DNA of 64,000 nt from an uncultured Sediminibacterium sp. (GCF_946481145.1 NZ_CAMLMJ010000011.1:56745-120744), one strand, 5' to 3'; counted from the first letter of the stretch, positions 17,951-26,753 are shown. The notes: generated from the sequence alone by a model not told the origin. Made by a program: numbers and translations.

Positions 17951-18667
17951 ATGGCAAAAGCATCATTAAACAGGCTGATTTACGAAAAACTGGAAGAGCA
18001 GGTTTTGTCCATTCAGGAACAACTGACCAGACCTGTATTTCTTCAGTATGCCGAGTTATTAAAAATGCACCATGATGGACGTGTTATATTTTCAGATTCG
18101 GAAGATATTGAGTCCATTCTGTCTGAGAAAGCCAATGATATCGGGGCCCAAAATGAATTTGCAGCATTTATGGATGCTCATCAAGTAGATATTAAGCAAG
18201 CAGTACATTACTTAAAACAGGAACTTAGGGAATGCTTTTCGGAGGAAGCAGCAAGACAACAGTTTAAAAAATCTGGCGCTGTTTCATTTTCTTACGATTG
18301 GTACTTTCATTATGATTCCGGCATAAACTTCTTCAAAGATATTTTCTCCTACCCCATTATACTTGAGCCAAGGTACCTGAACCATGAATTACCGCCCGAT
18401 CATTACGATGCATTTGCAAAGGGCCCGGATTTTTCACCAGTATGGCCTGATTGCAGTGAATTGATTGAGCGGACAGATTTAGATGGCGACTTGCTAAACC
18501 TCGGAAGTCAGTTAATGAATTTTTACCAATACCAATCACGACTATTCCTGCACCTCGCACTTCGTGAAATGGATGAGGCTGGGGAATTGTCTTTTATTCA
18601 AAAAGATCCTTTTATCTTCTACATCGCAGAACATGATAGCGAGGAAATGACACTGTATGTTGTTTGA
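17951..18667 (+). CDS. Protein of unknown function, possibly cytoplasmic
   Basis: About 238 residues, not recognised. No signal peptide or membrane helix is visible. It is rich in aromatic and acidic residues, with blocks such as AVHYLKQELRECFSEE, FSYDWYFHYDSG, PDFSPVWPDCSEL and LALREMDEAGEL. It follows ctlX by 42 bases in the same direction, so it may be co-transcribed. The frame opens at GTG 17933, but ATG 17951 is preferred. Coding is supported by its length and by even amino-acid composition. Confidence 0.75.
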   Translation: MAKASLNRLIYEKLEEQVLSIQEQLTRPVFLQYAELLKMHHDGRVIFSDSEDIESILSEKANDIGAQNEFAAFMDAHQVDIKQAVHYLKQELRECFSEEAARQQFKKSGAVSFSYDWYFHYDSGINFFKDIFSYPIILEPRYLNHELPPDHYDAFAKGPDFSPVWPDCSELIERTDLDGDLLNLGSQLMNFYQYQSRLFLHLALREMDEAGELSFIQKDPFIFYIAEHDSEEMTLYVV

Positions 18668-18751
18668 AATTAGCTATCAATGCGAATCAATTTTGTAAAA
18701 TATCAGCTAAAAGATATTTGATTGCTGTCAATGCACTTCCTGTTTTAAATA

Positions 18752-18800
18752 GAACACGAATCTTCATGATTGTCAGGATTTATCATCAAGATCCGTGTTC
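18752..18800. repeat. Non-periodic hairpin repeat, shortened copy
   Basis: Arms 18752-18769 and 18783-18800 start with GAACACG and end with CGTGTTC. They pair with two to three mismatches and enclose a 13-nt loop. It is a shorter, degenerate member of the family at 1622, 29901 and 55751, in a convergent junction. Confidence 0.75.
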
Positions 18801-18851
18801 CATCCTTCTAGTGACTTCCAATTTGAGGCTAAATTTCCCAAGACTGTATTG

Positions 18852-18881
18852 GCTTGCAGCTTGAGGCTTGAAGCTTGAAGC
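18852..18881. repeat. Array of four 7-bp words (GCTTGNN)
   Basis: Four consecutive heptamers, GCTTGCA, GCTTGAG and GCTTGAA twice. It lies 12 bases beyond the 3' end of the TonB receptor gene, next to the hairpin repeat at 18752. Confidence 0.85.
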
Positions 18882-18893
18882 CATAAACCTTCC

Positions 18894-21350
18894 CTATCCA
18901 CCAACCCTGCCTCTTTCAGCATCGGAAGATCCTGTGTTACGCTGAGCAAGACTTTTACCTTTATTAAATCGGTAAGAGAAGGAAAGTGTAAATACCCTTG
19001 AATCTAAATAGCTTTTCCAGTTTGCAGTGGAATTTTGAATTCCTTTGATGTTTCCGCCAGGCTGATTGGTATAAAGAAAATCATTCACACTAAAACGTAC
19101 TGTTCCTTTTTGCTTTAAAATCTTTTTAGCAACCGCAGCTCTTACTGAACCTACAGGTATAGTAACAAACTGTCCTACATACACACTGGATTGATAATTA
19201 CCTCCCAGTTCAGCCGACCATAATGAATTGATTTGAAAAATATTCACCGGCCCTACATAAACATAAGTTCCTTCGTTCAACAAATTTTGCTGATAGAGTG
19301 TTGCGGTAAATTTATTTTTAGTTAGCTCAGTATACATTTGAAGTTTCCACCATTTAGTAATCGGTACCATGCCACTTAGCGATGCACTGAAAGAAACCTG
19401 TTTACCGAAATTGCCGGGCCTGCTGTAAAAAATACCATTTTTCTGTTCAATAGTTTCCATAATCAGGTCATTGACAAAACTATATTGTAACGAAAAGGTA
19501 TAATTTCTTTTATAAGTATAACTCAATTCTGTGTTGTAGGAAAATGTAGGCTTGAGGAACGGGTTACCGCCATATAAAGTGTACCTGTCTAAGGGGTAGG
19601 TAAACGGATTCATATCCTGATAATTTGGCCTGTTGATCCTCCTTCCAAAATTAATATTGAGCAAATGATTTTCGGTTGTATCGATCTTATAGGATAAATA
19701 AAAGGTCGGGAAAAGATTATTGAAAGTACGTTTGAAGGAAGAATCTGGTTTACCCGGAGTACCATATTGAAGGCCCCTGATCTCTGTATTTTCATATCGA
19801 AGTCCAACTTTGCTGCTAAACCTTTTTTTATCGATACTATAGGTCAGATATGCGCCATTGATATTTTCTTCGTATTTAAAATTATTCGAAAACTCTGTAT
19901 TCAAAGAAAAGCCGCCACCCGCTTGTTCATCATAAAAGAGGGCATTGTTATTGGTTCTGATGATACTCGTTTTTGCTCCAGCTTCAAGCGTTCCTTTAAA
20001 CAAGGGTTGTGAATAATCAGCCTGAGCAGTAGTTATTTCAATGGAAGCGGGTAAATCAGATATCAGATTGGTTCTTCCTGCGATGGTTTGATCAGGATTG
20101 TATACAATATTTAACAGGCTATTGTCCTGATCTGAACGATACTTAAGATAATCCGCATTCACGGTGAGTAACTTTGATTTTCCATCCAGCTTATATGCTA
20201 GGTTAAGATTGGTTCCTATATTATTGAACGACCTGTTGCGGTGAGCATAAGCAGAAACTGTATTAATAAGGTCACCATTACCATTACTGATAACTGCATC
20301 ATTCTTTATATCTTCTTTATTTCTGTTAGACACACCGGTAATAACAATACCCATGGTTAAGTTTTTATTGGCATAATAATCCACTCCGGCTTTATAATTA
20401 AATCCACGTGGCATTCTTTTTATGAAAGAACGTTGTGTAAATGACGATTGAAGGATACCTGATGGAGAGAAATATTGTCTTTTTAAAGTAAGATCCTGAT
20501 ACGTATTATTAATAGCACTACTCAGGTTAGTAAAGAAATTAAGTTTATTGATCCGGTAGTTTAAACTAAAACTATTATTACTTCTCGCATAGGTACCTTG
20601 TCCATAACCAAGATTAACCGCACCGTTGAATCCGCTTATTTTAGATTTCTTTAGCCGGATATTTATTACACCACTGTTTCCCGAAGCATCATAACGGGCG
20701 GGTGGGTTAGTCATGATTTCAATACTTTCAATGTCGCCAGAAGGCAGGGATCGCAGGTAAGCTGTAAGGTCTTGCTGAGACATATAAGTAGGTTTATCAT
20801 CGATAAAAACTAAAACACCTGGTCGACCTCGCAAGCTGATATTACCATCGGCATCAATTTGAACGGCAGGTGCTTTCTCCAGTACTTCTAATGCTGTTGT
20901 TCCTGCATTACTGATGAGTGCATCCGGATTAACTACTACCCTGTCGGATTTTCGTTCAACAAAACTTTTGCGGCTACTTACTACAACTTCTTTCAGTTGA
21001 TTTGCAACTGGTTTTCCCAAGCTTATTTGCGGAAGGTTAAATGCAGGTTTTGAGTCATCAATATTTACCGGATTTATTATCAGTTCTTCATAGCCATTGT
21101 ATTTTACCTGGAGAAAATAATTTCCGATATTAATATTGGTTAGCACAAAAGCTCCTGAGGCATCTGTAATACTGGTTTTAACGAGCAATGAATCCTTTGA
21201 GCGGTATAAAAAAACATTTGCACCATCTGCTTTGGTTCCATCAGCAACGATTACAACACCTGTGATTATTTTCTTACTATCCTGTGCAAAGCCAATTGCA
21301 ACTACAACCAATGTATAAACAAGCATACCTGCCAATCGATTTACGAACAT
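18894..21350 (-). CDS. TonB-dependent receptor-type outer membrane beta-barrel protein
   Basis: 818 residues. Signal peptide to about residue 22 (ending VVVAIGFAQ), then a carboxypeptidase-regulatory-like beta-sandwich (about 25-110), a plug domain (about 115-230: ALEVLEKAPAVQIDADG, ISLRGRPGVLVFIDDKP, IESIEIMTNPPARYDASG), and a beta-barrel of the OMP_b-brl_3 type to the end. It fits the group of receptors with no SusD partner. No partner gene lies nearby, so the ligand (metal-chelate, peptide or other) is unknown. Energy would come from TonB-ExbBD. The 173-bp upstream gap shows no exact TAnnTTTG. Confidence 0.92.
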   Translation of the reverse strand: MFVNRLAGMLVYTLVVVAIGFAQDSKKIITGVVIVADGTKADGANVFLYRSKDSLLVKTSITDASGAFVLTNINIGNYFLQVKYNGYEELIINPVNIDDSKPAFNLPQISLGKPVANQLKEVVVSSRKSFVERKSDRVVVNPDALISNAGTTALEVLEKAPAVQIDADGNISLRGRPGVLVFIDDKPTYMSQQDLTAYLRSLPSGDIESIEIMTNPPARYDASGNSGVINIRLKKSKISGFNGAVNLGYGQGTYARSNNSFSLNYRINKLNFFTNLSSAINNTYQDLTLKRQYFSPSGILQSSFTQRSFIKRMPRGFNYKAGVDYYANKNLTMGIVITGVSNRNKEDIKNDAVISNGNGDLINTVSAYAHRNRSFNNIGTNLNLAYKLDGKSKLLTVNADYLKYRSDQDNSLLNIVYNPDQTIAGRTNLISDLPASIEITTAQADYSQPLFKGTLEAGAKTSIIRTNNNALFYDEQAGGGFSLNTEFSNNFKYEENINGAYLTYSIDKKRFSSKVGLRYENTEIRGLQYGTPGKPDSSFKRTFNNLFPTFYLSYKIDTTENHLLNINFGRRINRPNYQDMNPFTYPLDRYTLYGGNPFLKPTFSYNTELSYTYKRNYTFSLQYSFVNDLIMETIEQKNGIFYSRPGNFGKQVSFSASLSGMVPITKWWKLQMYTELTKNKFTATLYQQNLLNEGTYVYVGPVNIFQINSLWSAELGGNYQSSVYVGQFVTIPVGSVRAAVAKKILKQKGTVRFSVNDFLYTNQPGGNIKGIQNSTANWKSYLDSRVFTLSFSYRFNKGKSLAQRNTGSSDAERGRVGG

Positions 21351-21523
21351 ATTATTTAATTATTTGCCGTAAGTAAATGCATATCCCAACGCAGACATGT
21401 AGTTTTTATATTAATGGTAACAAGATCAGAATCAATAATCAGGATGATAGCTGAAACCCTTATTCAGCAATGGCATGTATAAATCCGAAAACAAATAGTT
21501 CTACAGGAAATAGCTGTATTTAT

Positions 21524-21853
21524 TTATTGGCAGGTATATAAATTGATCAGACAATCGAGTTGATCGGTGAGCATATGGATAAGAAGTCCGATGGCAATAA
21601 TTCGGCATTTGGGAACAAATAGCAAAATTACATACACAGCAATAGCCGGGTAACTATGTAGCGGATGGAAATTAATACTACATCTGCAGGCATCAAATAA
21701 AGGAGTGGCGAGCAGATGATCGAGATCAATGAGCATGGTTAACCATAAGATCAGTGTTGCTCTTTTCCAATATTCTCTGAAAAAAATCCATGAAATAATT
21801 ACCGGTAATCCGAAATGCAAAAAGTAATGTAATATGGTTTGAAATAAAGGCAT
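21524..21853 (-). CDS. DUF6122-family small membrane protein
   Basis: 109 residues, nearly all hydrophobic, with about four membrane helices. The signature-like parts are HYFLHFGLPVIISWIF, LTMLIDLDHLLATPLFD and LIHMLTDQLDCL. The pattern of His and Asp inside helices recalls metal-dependent membrane hydrolases, but no activity is known. It lies 34 bases downstream of hipA on the same strand. Function unknown. Confidence 0.82.
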   Translation of the reverse strand: MPLFQTILHYFLHFGLPVIISWIFFREYWKRATLILWLTMLIDLDHLLATPLFDACRCSINFHPLHSYPAIAVYVILLFVPKCRIIAIGLLIHMLTDQLDCLINLYTCQ

Positions 21854-21887
21854 GTATTAATTCAGAAAAGTTAACTTAAGCAGTTAT

Positions 21888-23180
21888 TTATAATAATAAC
21901 AAGGTTTTTCCGATTGCTTCTCTTAATTCGGTATTTACGGAAGTACTTGAAGCAAAATCGTTCCACCTGCTTATAACCCTCTTTACCTGATCAATGATAG
22001 AGGCCGCTTTTTTGATATTCATATTTTTGGCCACAGCCAGCAGATCGTCTCTTGTAATATTTAGTCGTTTGCCATTTATACTGAGTGAATGTTGACTTAC
22101 CCATGAACTATCGGGACGGTAAGCATGGCAAAGGTCAAATGCAGGTGCAAGTTTCCAGCTACCGTTTTTATCCATTACAAAGGAGAAGTTTTTGGTATGG
22201 TCATCACAGTTTTTTGCCATCACATTAAAAACCATTCTTCTGAATAGTTGTTCAGCATCTGTATAGGGGAGTAAAAGACTGCGCATGGTTTCGAATAGCT
22301 GTTCGTAACTGAATGAAGTAATTTCATTAAAATCATAATGGGCCATTGAGCAAAAACTTTGTACGTGTAATTTTTCATTACCGGGTAAACGATCGAAGCG
22401 TTTGGTCATGAAATGCGCCCGATTATTTTCTTCGAGTAATCGGCATTCCATCATTTCAATACCTGCTTCTTTGGCCATCAGGTAATAGGCCATTTCTACC
22501 CTTCCATATCCGGAAGATGAAACTAGTTGTTGATCGGTTACACCATCAAATTTTAGTAGCCAGTGACTAAATCCATTGGGCACATCTGCCTGACCAGACC
22601 TTATTTCACCGGTATCCGGATTAAATGCCACAACTGCTTTTGCCCTTGCTCCCCCTGCTGAAGAGCCAATTTTTAAGATATCTGTCAAAGCCTTCGCTTC
22701 ATCCGCACTTAGTTTGGTATTGAATTCCTGCCTGCCCGATAAAATTTCCTGTGCCATATTTACCAGTCCATCCAATTCAATTTTTGTAGCAGTTTTATTG
22801 GCGGTATAAAGTCCAGGTTCAAATTCCAATGCACCCATTCCCCTTTTCCCAATAAAGCAAAGAAGCTCTACGGGGTTCATACTATTTGCTGGCCGTCCAT
22901 TTTTAGAAAGCCATGCGTTGATTAGACTATTACCGTATTTATCGGGTAAGACATCTGCCAACAATCCGGGTAATCCTTTGAAAGTAATACTGTCTCTCAG
23001 TTCCGGAAATGAAAATATCCTGCCAGAGGCATTTGCTATGGGCATTTTTATTGGCGATAAGTTCCATTGCTGATTCAGAAATGAAGGTTCATATTCGAAG
23101 GAGGCAATACCTGTTTGATCGTCCCAGGCAATGGCTCCAACCCGCTTGTTCCAGATATGTATAAAAGCTGTGGTGATCAT
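21888..23180 (-). CDS. hipA: HipA-type toxin, serine/threonine kinase
   Basis: 430 residues, full length with both HipA N- and C-domains. The Ser-containing P-loop-like motif is GSSAGGARAKA (about 171-181). The catalytic loop NCDDHTKNFSF and the metal-binding APAFDLCHAY follow near 324-352. By family it phosphorylates a target such as an aminoacyl-tRNA synthetase and induces dormancy unless bound by HipB. The start is ATG 23180, which overlaps the hipB stop in the form TAATG. The longer frame from 23186 uses a TTG inside hipB. The operon order is hipB then hipA. Confidence 0.92.
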   Translation of the reverse strand: MITTAFIHIWNKRVGAIAWDDQTGIASFEYEPSFLNQQWNLSPIKMPIANASGRIFSFPELRDSITFKGLPGLLADVLPDKYGNSLINAWLSKNGRPANSMNPVELLCFIGKRGMGALEFEPGLYTANKTATKIELDGLVNMAQEILSGRQEFNTKLSADEAKALTDILKIGSSAGGARAKAVVAFNPDTGEIRSGQADVPNGFSHWLLKFDGVTDQQLVSSSGYGRVEMAYYLMAKEAGIEMMECRLLEENNRAHFMTKRFDRLPGNEKLHVQSFCSMAHYDFNEITSFSYEQLFETMRSLLLPYTDAEQLFRRMVFNVMAKNCDDHTKNFSFVMDKNGSWKLAPAFDLCHAYRPDSSWVSQHSLSINGKRLNITRDDLLAVAKNMNIKKAASIIDQVKRVISRWNDFASSTSVNTELREAIGKTLLLL

Positions 23181-23542
23181 TACCAATCTGATTTTTGTTG
23201 TGAATCTGATTCAGTATTTTTTCTACCGGCTCTTTTTCTTTTTTGCTGATCCATTTTCGCCAGTTGTAAGGGACTTATTACTGGTTTTACTTCGAAATTT
23301 TGCAGCAACTGTAATTGTTGTAAAGCCCTTAATACCTGAATGAATGACAACAAGGTTCCGCCCCCTCCTCCTTCAATCTGAACAAGTGTTGAACGGTTGA
23401 TGCCTGCAGTTTTTGCTACTTCCTGCTGTGTTCTATTCTGTTGCAAACGTGTTTGTTGCACAAAACTACCCAATTGAACCAGTATAGCAGGATCACTGAA
23501 AGAATACCAATTCGTGTTGTTATTTTCCATCATTAAAGGCAT
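23180..23542 (-). CDS. hipB: HipB-type antitoxin, XRE-family DNA-binding protein
   Basis: 120 residues. A helix-turn-helix of the XRE type covers about residues 22-75 (RLQQNRTQQEVAKTAGINRS and STLVQIEGGGGGTLLSFIQVL). The C-terminal tail is basic and glutamine-rich (MDQQKRKRAGRKN) and probably disordered. It should bind HipA and repress its own promoter. The first ATG (23542) and two following ATGs are possible starts. Promoter and candidate operator lie at 23577-23607. Confidence 0.9.
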   Translation of the reverse strand: MPLMMENNNTNWYSFSDPAILVQLGSFVQQTRLQQNRTQQEVAKTAGINRSTLVQIEGGGGGTLLSFIQVLRALQQLQLLQNFEVKPVISPLQLAKMDQQKRKRAGRKNTESDSQQKSDW

Positions 23543-23576
23543 TAATATTAGATAATGTTGGCTTATCTCAACAATA

Positions 23577-23607
23577 CAAAGATATTAAAAAGATGGAAAA
23601 TTCCATC
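23577..23607 (-). promoter_or_regulatory. hipBA promoter with candidate operator
   Basis: On the minus strand TATCTTTG (23584-23577) is an exact -7 match. Directly upstream of it is an inverted repeat with 7-bp arms GATGGAA and TTCCATC (23592-23598, 23601-23607) and a 2-nt spacer. A half-copy of the same motif (TTCCATCAT) lies at 23524-23532 over the hipB start. The arrangement fits HipB autoregulation; this is inference. Confidence 0.6.
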
Positions 23608-23659
23608 ATAATAATTAAAATAATGACTTATTGGTGGAAAAATTAGTCAAAATAACAAT

Positions 23660-23718
23660 AAAAAAAGGGTTTCTCCATCTTCACCCACCTGTGCTAAGGC
23701 TGCGGTGGATGAAGGTGG
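23660..23718 (-). terminator. Terminator of the DUF4468 gene
   Basis: Arms 23675-23689 and 23704-23718 form a 15-bp stem with two G-T type mismatches. On the minus strand the stem is followed by a T-run (A-run at 23660-23666 on the plus strand). It lies 74 bases past the stop of the gene at 23792. Confidence 0.75.
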
Positions 23719-23791
23719 AAAGAGAGATTCGAAATATTATCAATTCCCTTTACCCAACAACACTTTCCCTAACAATTGGAGACTTAGGTTA

Positions 23792-24307
23792 TCAAAAATC
23801 TTTGTTTGAAGGCGACTTAATCTTATTCCGTATCTGATCAATTAATTTATTAAAATGCTCATTTAACTCCTCCATAGTTTTCCGACTTGGTTTATTGTTG
23901 ATCTTCAAAAGATTTTCAGCCGATATAGGGTTACCTGATGTTCCAGTATAAACAACTATATCGTAAATCTTGATCCTCACTTTGTTTTCCCTTGAACTTA
24001 TTGCGATGGTATAATTAGCAGTATTAAGAATCTCAGTCATGAGCATTCTATAAGTGAATTTAGTTCTGCCTTTACCAACTATTTCTCCATTTACTTTATC
24101 ATCAATTTGTATAACGGAATTTGCATCTACAAATGATTCCACAACTGCAAGTTTAGCATTATCAAAAATTACATTTTTTGATAATGCTAATGAACTATCA
24201 ATAAGTTCATAGACAACTTTTCCATCTTTAGTTGGCAATTGTGAAAAAGAATAGAAGAATATGTTCAAAAACAATAACATCAGTAAAATTTTTCTTTTCA
24301 TACTCAT
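23792..24307 (-). CDS. DUF4468-domain secreted protein
   Basis: 171 residues. Signal peptide of about 22 residues (LLMLLFLNIFFYSFSQ). The mature part starts with DGKVVYELIDSSLALSK and contains SVIQIDDKVNGEIVGKG, the pattern of DUF4468 with a TBP-like fold. The end is a charged helix (TMEELNEHFNKLIDQIRNK). Function unknown. Its AT-rich composition resembles the neighbouring SIR2-like gene more than the housekeeping genes. Confidence 0.85.
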   Translation of the reverse strand: MSMKRKILLMLLFLNIFFYSFSQLPTKDGKVVYELIDSSLALSKNVIFDNAKLAVVESFVDANSVIQIDDKVNGEIVGKGRTKFTYRMLMTEILNTANYTIAISSRENKVRIKIYDIVVYTGTSGNPISAENLLKINNKPSRKTMEELNEHFNKLIDQIRNKIKSPSNKDF

Positions 24308-24424
24308 TTTTTTGTAATGTAAGATAATATGGATAAAATCAACGCTTAGGGAAGCCTACAAAGGGATGAAGACTCACTTTAAACACTAAAGATTGATTAT
24401 GCAACTGACTAGGATAAAAATAAT

Positions 24425-25597
24425 TCAGGTGGGTAAAACAGTAGTTCTTTTGTTCGAATCTAAATCTAATTCATAAGGAATTAAAAACTGATCAAGTGAG
24501 GAGCTTACAAATTCTACTGGAATAGTACGAGGGTTCGACAAAGTGCTTTTTTCTTCATGTTTATGAAAACCAACAAAAGAAGAGACAAATAGGTCTCGAA
24601 TTTCTAGGGCTTTGGGGTCTTGGATATAAACTTTTCTTATTGTTTTTTTACAAGCATTAATTAACTTTTTGTCTATTTCTCTATTGAATAAAGGGAATGA
24701 ATATCCAATAATGACAAGTATCTCAGTTTGCCTCATTATCGAAGTAGCCTCATCAATAATATTATTTTTTCTTTGATGAAGCATTAAAAAATCTTCTCTG
24801 TCTTCCCATGCATAATTAAATGACTTTATATCTTCATCCAGTGACGAGGCATATTTATTTGCCAGCATTACTATAACAGAATTAGTCCTTATGTTTTGTC
24901 GTACTATCTCATTAGTTTCAGAATCAGGTATAGGAATTTCTATAAAAGGTTCAAAAGAAGTTAAGCCAGCAACTCCATTAAGCTTAACAATCGAAAACTC
25001 TGAAATATCTATAGCTGAATTGCCTTCAATATAAGATTGGGTAGGAATTATTTGTAATTGCTTTTGTATTTCATTGAACTTATAATTTGGTTGATATTCT
25101 TTATAAGCCAGCTCAAATTGAATATCATAATTCCACGTAACAACCTTAAAATTTGGGGCTAGTGATAAGTTACCCCTTTTATTATTAATTATAGTTGCTA
25201 TGAAGCTATCGTATCGTTTATCGGGTAACTCCTTATCCTGACCTTCCCTAATAAATACTCTATGTATTAATTGCTCAAACATAAAGTATACAATCAGTAT
25301 TTTTTTTAGCTTAATTAACTCTGCTTCCTTTTCCTTAATTAAGTAAAATTTTTTGGCTAACGTGTCTACAGTTTTATGAGAATTCATTTGAGATTTTAGC
25401 CATTCTAGATCAGTTATAAGTTTTTTTGCATTTTTTTCACTAAAGTTAGCACTATAAGATAATAACGAGCTATTAACTGTATTATTTATGAACTTAATAA
25501 ACTGATCTATTCCAGCTGGAAGTTCATTAATTATAGGTAAGCAATTAGCACTTGCTCCCGCTCCTAATAAATATGTGATTTTTTTAGGGTCTTTCAT
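24425..25597 (-). CDS. SIR2-like NAD-binding-fold protein
   Basis: 390 residues, AT-rich. The nucleotide-binding loop YLLGAGASANCLP (9-21) and VVTWNYDIQFE (152-162) match SIR2-type proteins of the kind found in bacterial defence loci, and ILVIIGYSFPLFN (293-305) is the usual late Rossmann strand. Where active SIR2 NADases have the catalytic His in a KLHG motif, this protein has KLNG (205-208). It may therefore be inactive or a distinct clade. No second effector or sensor domain is visible, though a coiled region spans about 80-120. It lies beside hipBA and tRNA-Ser. A role in phage defence is only a guess. Confidence 0.75.
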   Translation of the reverse strand: MKDPKKITYLLGAGASANCLPIINELPAGIDQFIKFINNTVNSSLLSYSANFSEKNAKKLITDLEWLKSQMNSHKTVDTLAKKFYLIKEKEAELIKLKKILIVYFMFEQLIHRVFIREGQDKELPDKRYDSFIATIINNKRGNLSLAPNFKVVTWNYDIQFELAYKEYQPNYKFNEIQKQLQIIPTQSYIEGNSAIDISEFSIVKLNGVAGLTSFEPFIEIPIPDSETNEIVRQNIRTNSVIVMLANKYASSLDEDIKSFNYAWEDREDFLMLHQRKNNIIDEATSIMRQTEILVIIGYSFPLFNREIDKKLINACKKTIRKVYIQDPKALEIRDLFVSSFVGFHKHEEKSTLSNPRTIPVEFVSSSLDQFLIPYELDLDSNKRTTVLPT

Positions 25598-25845
25598 ATC
25601 AACTAAGTAAAATACTAATCAGAAAATACTCTATCCAATTATAGATATAGGTTCAATAAGGGTATCTACAATATTAACTAAAAAAGTTATTTATCAATTA
25701 TACTAGTCGATCATACCTAAATTCATTTTTTTCAATATGAGTCATTAAAAAGGTTTTTCTTGAAGATTTTAATGCTAATCAGAGATTGAATAATGCAAGA
25801 AAATTGGTTCCATTATGGTTACCAAATATTACAGGTATGGACACT
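25598..25845. other. AT-rich gap without recognisable gene
   Basis: Between the SIR2-like gene and the tRNA terminator I see no plausible open frame, repeat word or exact promoter element for the minus-strand gene. The composition is strongly AT-rich, like that gene. Confidence 0.6.
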
Positions 25846-25876
25846 AAAAAACCCCTGAATTACAGAGGTTTTAGTT
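25846..25876 (-). terminator. Terminator after tRNA-Ser
   Basis: On the minus strand, arms AACCTCTG and CAGGGGTT (one mismatch) with a 5-nt loop are followed by a run of Ts. It lies 18 bases past the tRNA 3' end. Confidence 0.75.
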
Positions 25877-25893
25877 CAATTTAATAACAAGTG

Positions 25894-25978
25894 CGGAGAG
25901 AGAGGGATTCGAACCCCCGGACCTTTGACAGTCAACGGTTTTCAAGACCGCCGCATTCGACCGCTCTGCCATCTCTCC
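25894..25978 (-). tRNA. tRNA-Ser, anticodon UGA
   Basis: 85 nt on the minus strand. The acceptor stem is GGAGAGA with TCTCTCC and a G discriminator. The anticodon arm has loop CTTGAAA, giving anticodon TGA. A long variable arm follows, then the T-loop GTTCGAATC. The 3' CCA is not encoded. Length and variable arm identify a class II serine tRNA. Confidence 0.95.
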
Positions 25979-26155
25979 GCGGCAAAAGTAAGGGTTGAAA
26001 AATTTCTACCAAAAAATATTCAAAAGATTATCAAAATAAACAGATTAACAAGGAGTTATACCAGGTGGCCTGGGCTCATCCACTCATCCAAATTAAAACA
26101 GCGACTTGAATTTTACATGATAAATTAACTATATTTAAGACTTAAACTAACAACC

Positions 26156-26650
26156 ATGACCCGTAAACTATTTCTACTCGCAGGCGCATTTTTAAGCCTG
26201 TCTGTACTTTTCTCTTTTTCATACAAAGCAGCTAATTTCTCTGGCACCTGGAACCTCGATGAGAGTGCCAGTGAACTGGGACAATTTGGTGCAAGATCTG
26301 CTGCGTCTAAAATTGTCATTGAACAATCAACTGATGCATTTAAAATGGTGCGCTCTGTTACCGCATTCGATGGTAGCGCTGGGGAAATTACCGAAAACTA
26401 TACAGTAGGAAAACCCGTAGAAAATGCAGGTATGATGAACAGTAAGAAGACCGGTACCCTTTCCTGGGATGGTGAACAAAGTTTTAAAATAGACTTTGAC
26501 CTCAAAATGGAATTTCAGGGAAACAGCTTTGAAATGAAAGGCAACGAAAAATGGGAAATCAGCGCCGATGGAAAAACATTAACCCTCAGCAACCACCTGT
26601 CTACTCCTCAGGGAGATTTTGATACTAAGGCGGTTTATAAGAAAGGATAG
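26156..26650 (+). CDS. Secreted lipocalin-like protein of unknown function
   Basis: 164 residues. Signal peptide (LFLLAGAFLSLSVLFSFS) followed by NFSGTWNLDESASELGQFG, a start typical of small secreted beta-barrel proteins in Bacteroidota. Alternating beta strands continue to the end (GTLSWDGEQSFKIDF, EKWEISADGKTLTLSNHL). Probably periplasmic. No enzymatic motif is visible. A single gene, divergent from tRNA-Ser and convergent with mutS2. Confidence 0.8.
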   Translation: MTRKLFLLAGAFLSLSVLFSFSYKAANFSGTWNLDESASELGQFGARSAASKIVIEQSTDAFKMVRSVTAFDGSAGEITENYTVGKPVENAGMMNSKKTGTLSWDGEQSFKIDFDLKMEFQGNSFEMKGNEKWEISADGKTLTLSNHLSTPQGDFDTKAVYKKG

Positions 26651-26657
26651 TTTTGAT

Positions 26658-26753
26658 GTGAATGGTCAATGGTGAATTGTCAATAGAGAGCATTACTTGC
26701 AATTTTCTATTGACAATTCACCATTGACCATTCACTACTCACTATTCACTACT
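26658..26753. repeat. Perfect inverted pair of GTG/GTC-AAT 7-bp word arrays
   Basis: The left arm 26658-26686 and right arm 26707-26735 are perfect 29-nt reverse complements with a 20-nt spacer. Each arm is four heptamers plus one base, alternating GTG-AAT and GTC-AAT. Two more words extend the right array to about 26753, inside mutS2. It fills a convergent junction. Confidence 0.95.

Noticed and set aside
23714..23737. Possible att-site copy of the tRNA-Ser 3' end (AGAGAG-ATTCGAA)
   Set aside because: The match is short, has a two-base deletion and is mostly low-complexity purine. No integrase lies nearby.
23631..23837. 68-codon open frame on the plus strand
   Set aside because: It runs through the terminator hairpin of the DUF4468 gene and overlaps that gene on the other strand; no domain or start signal.
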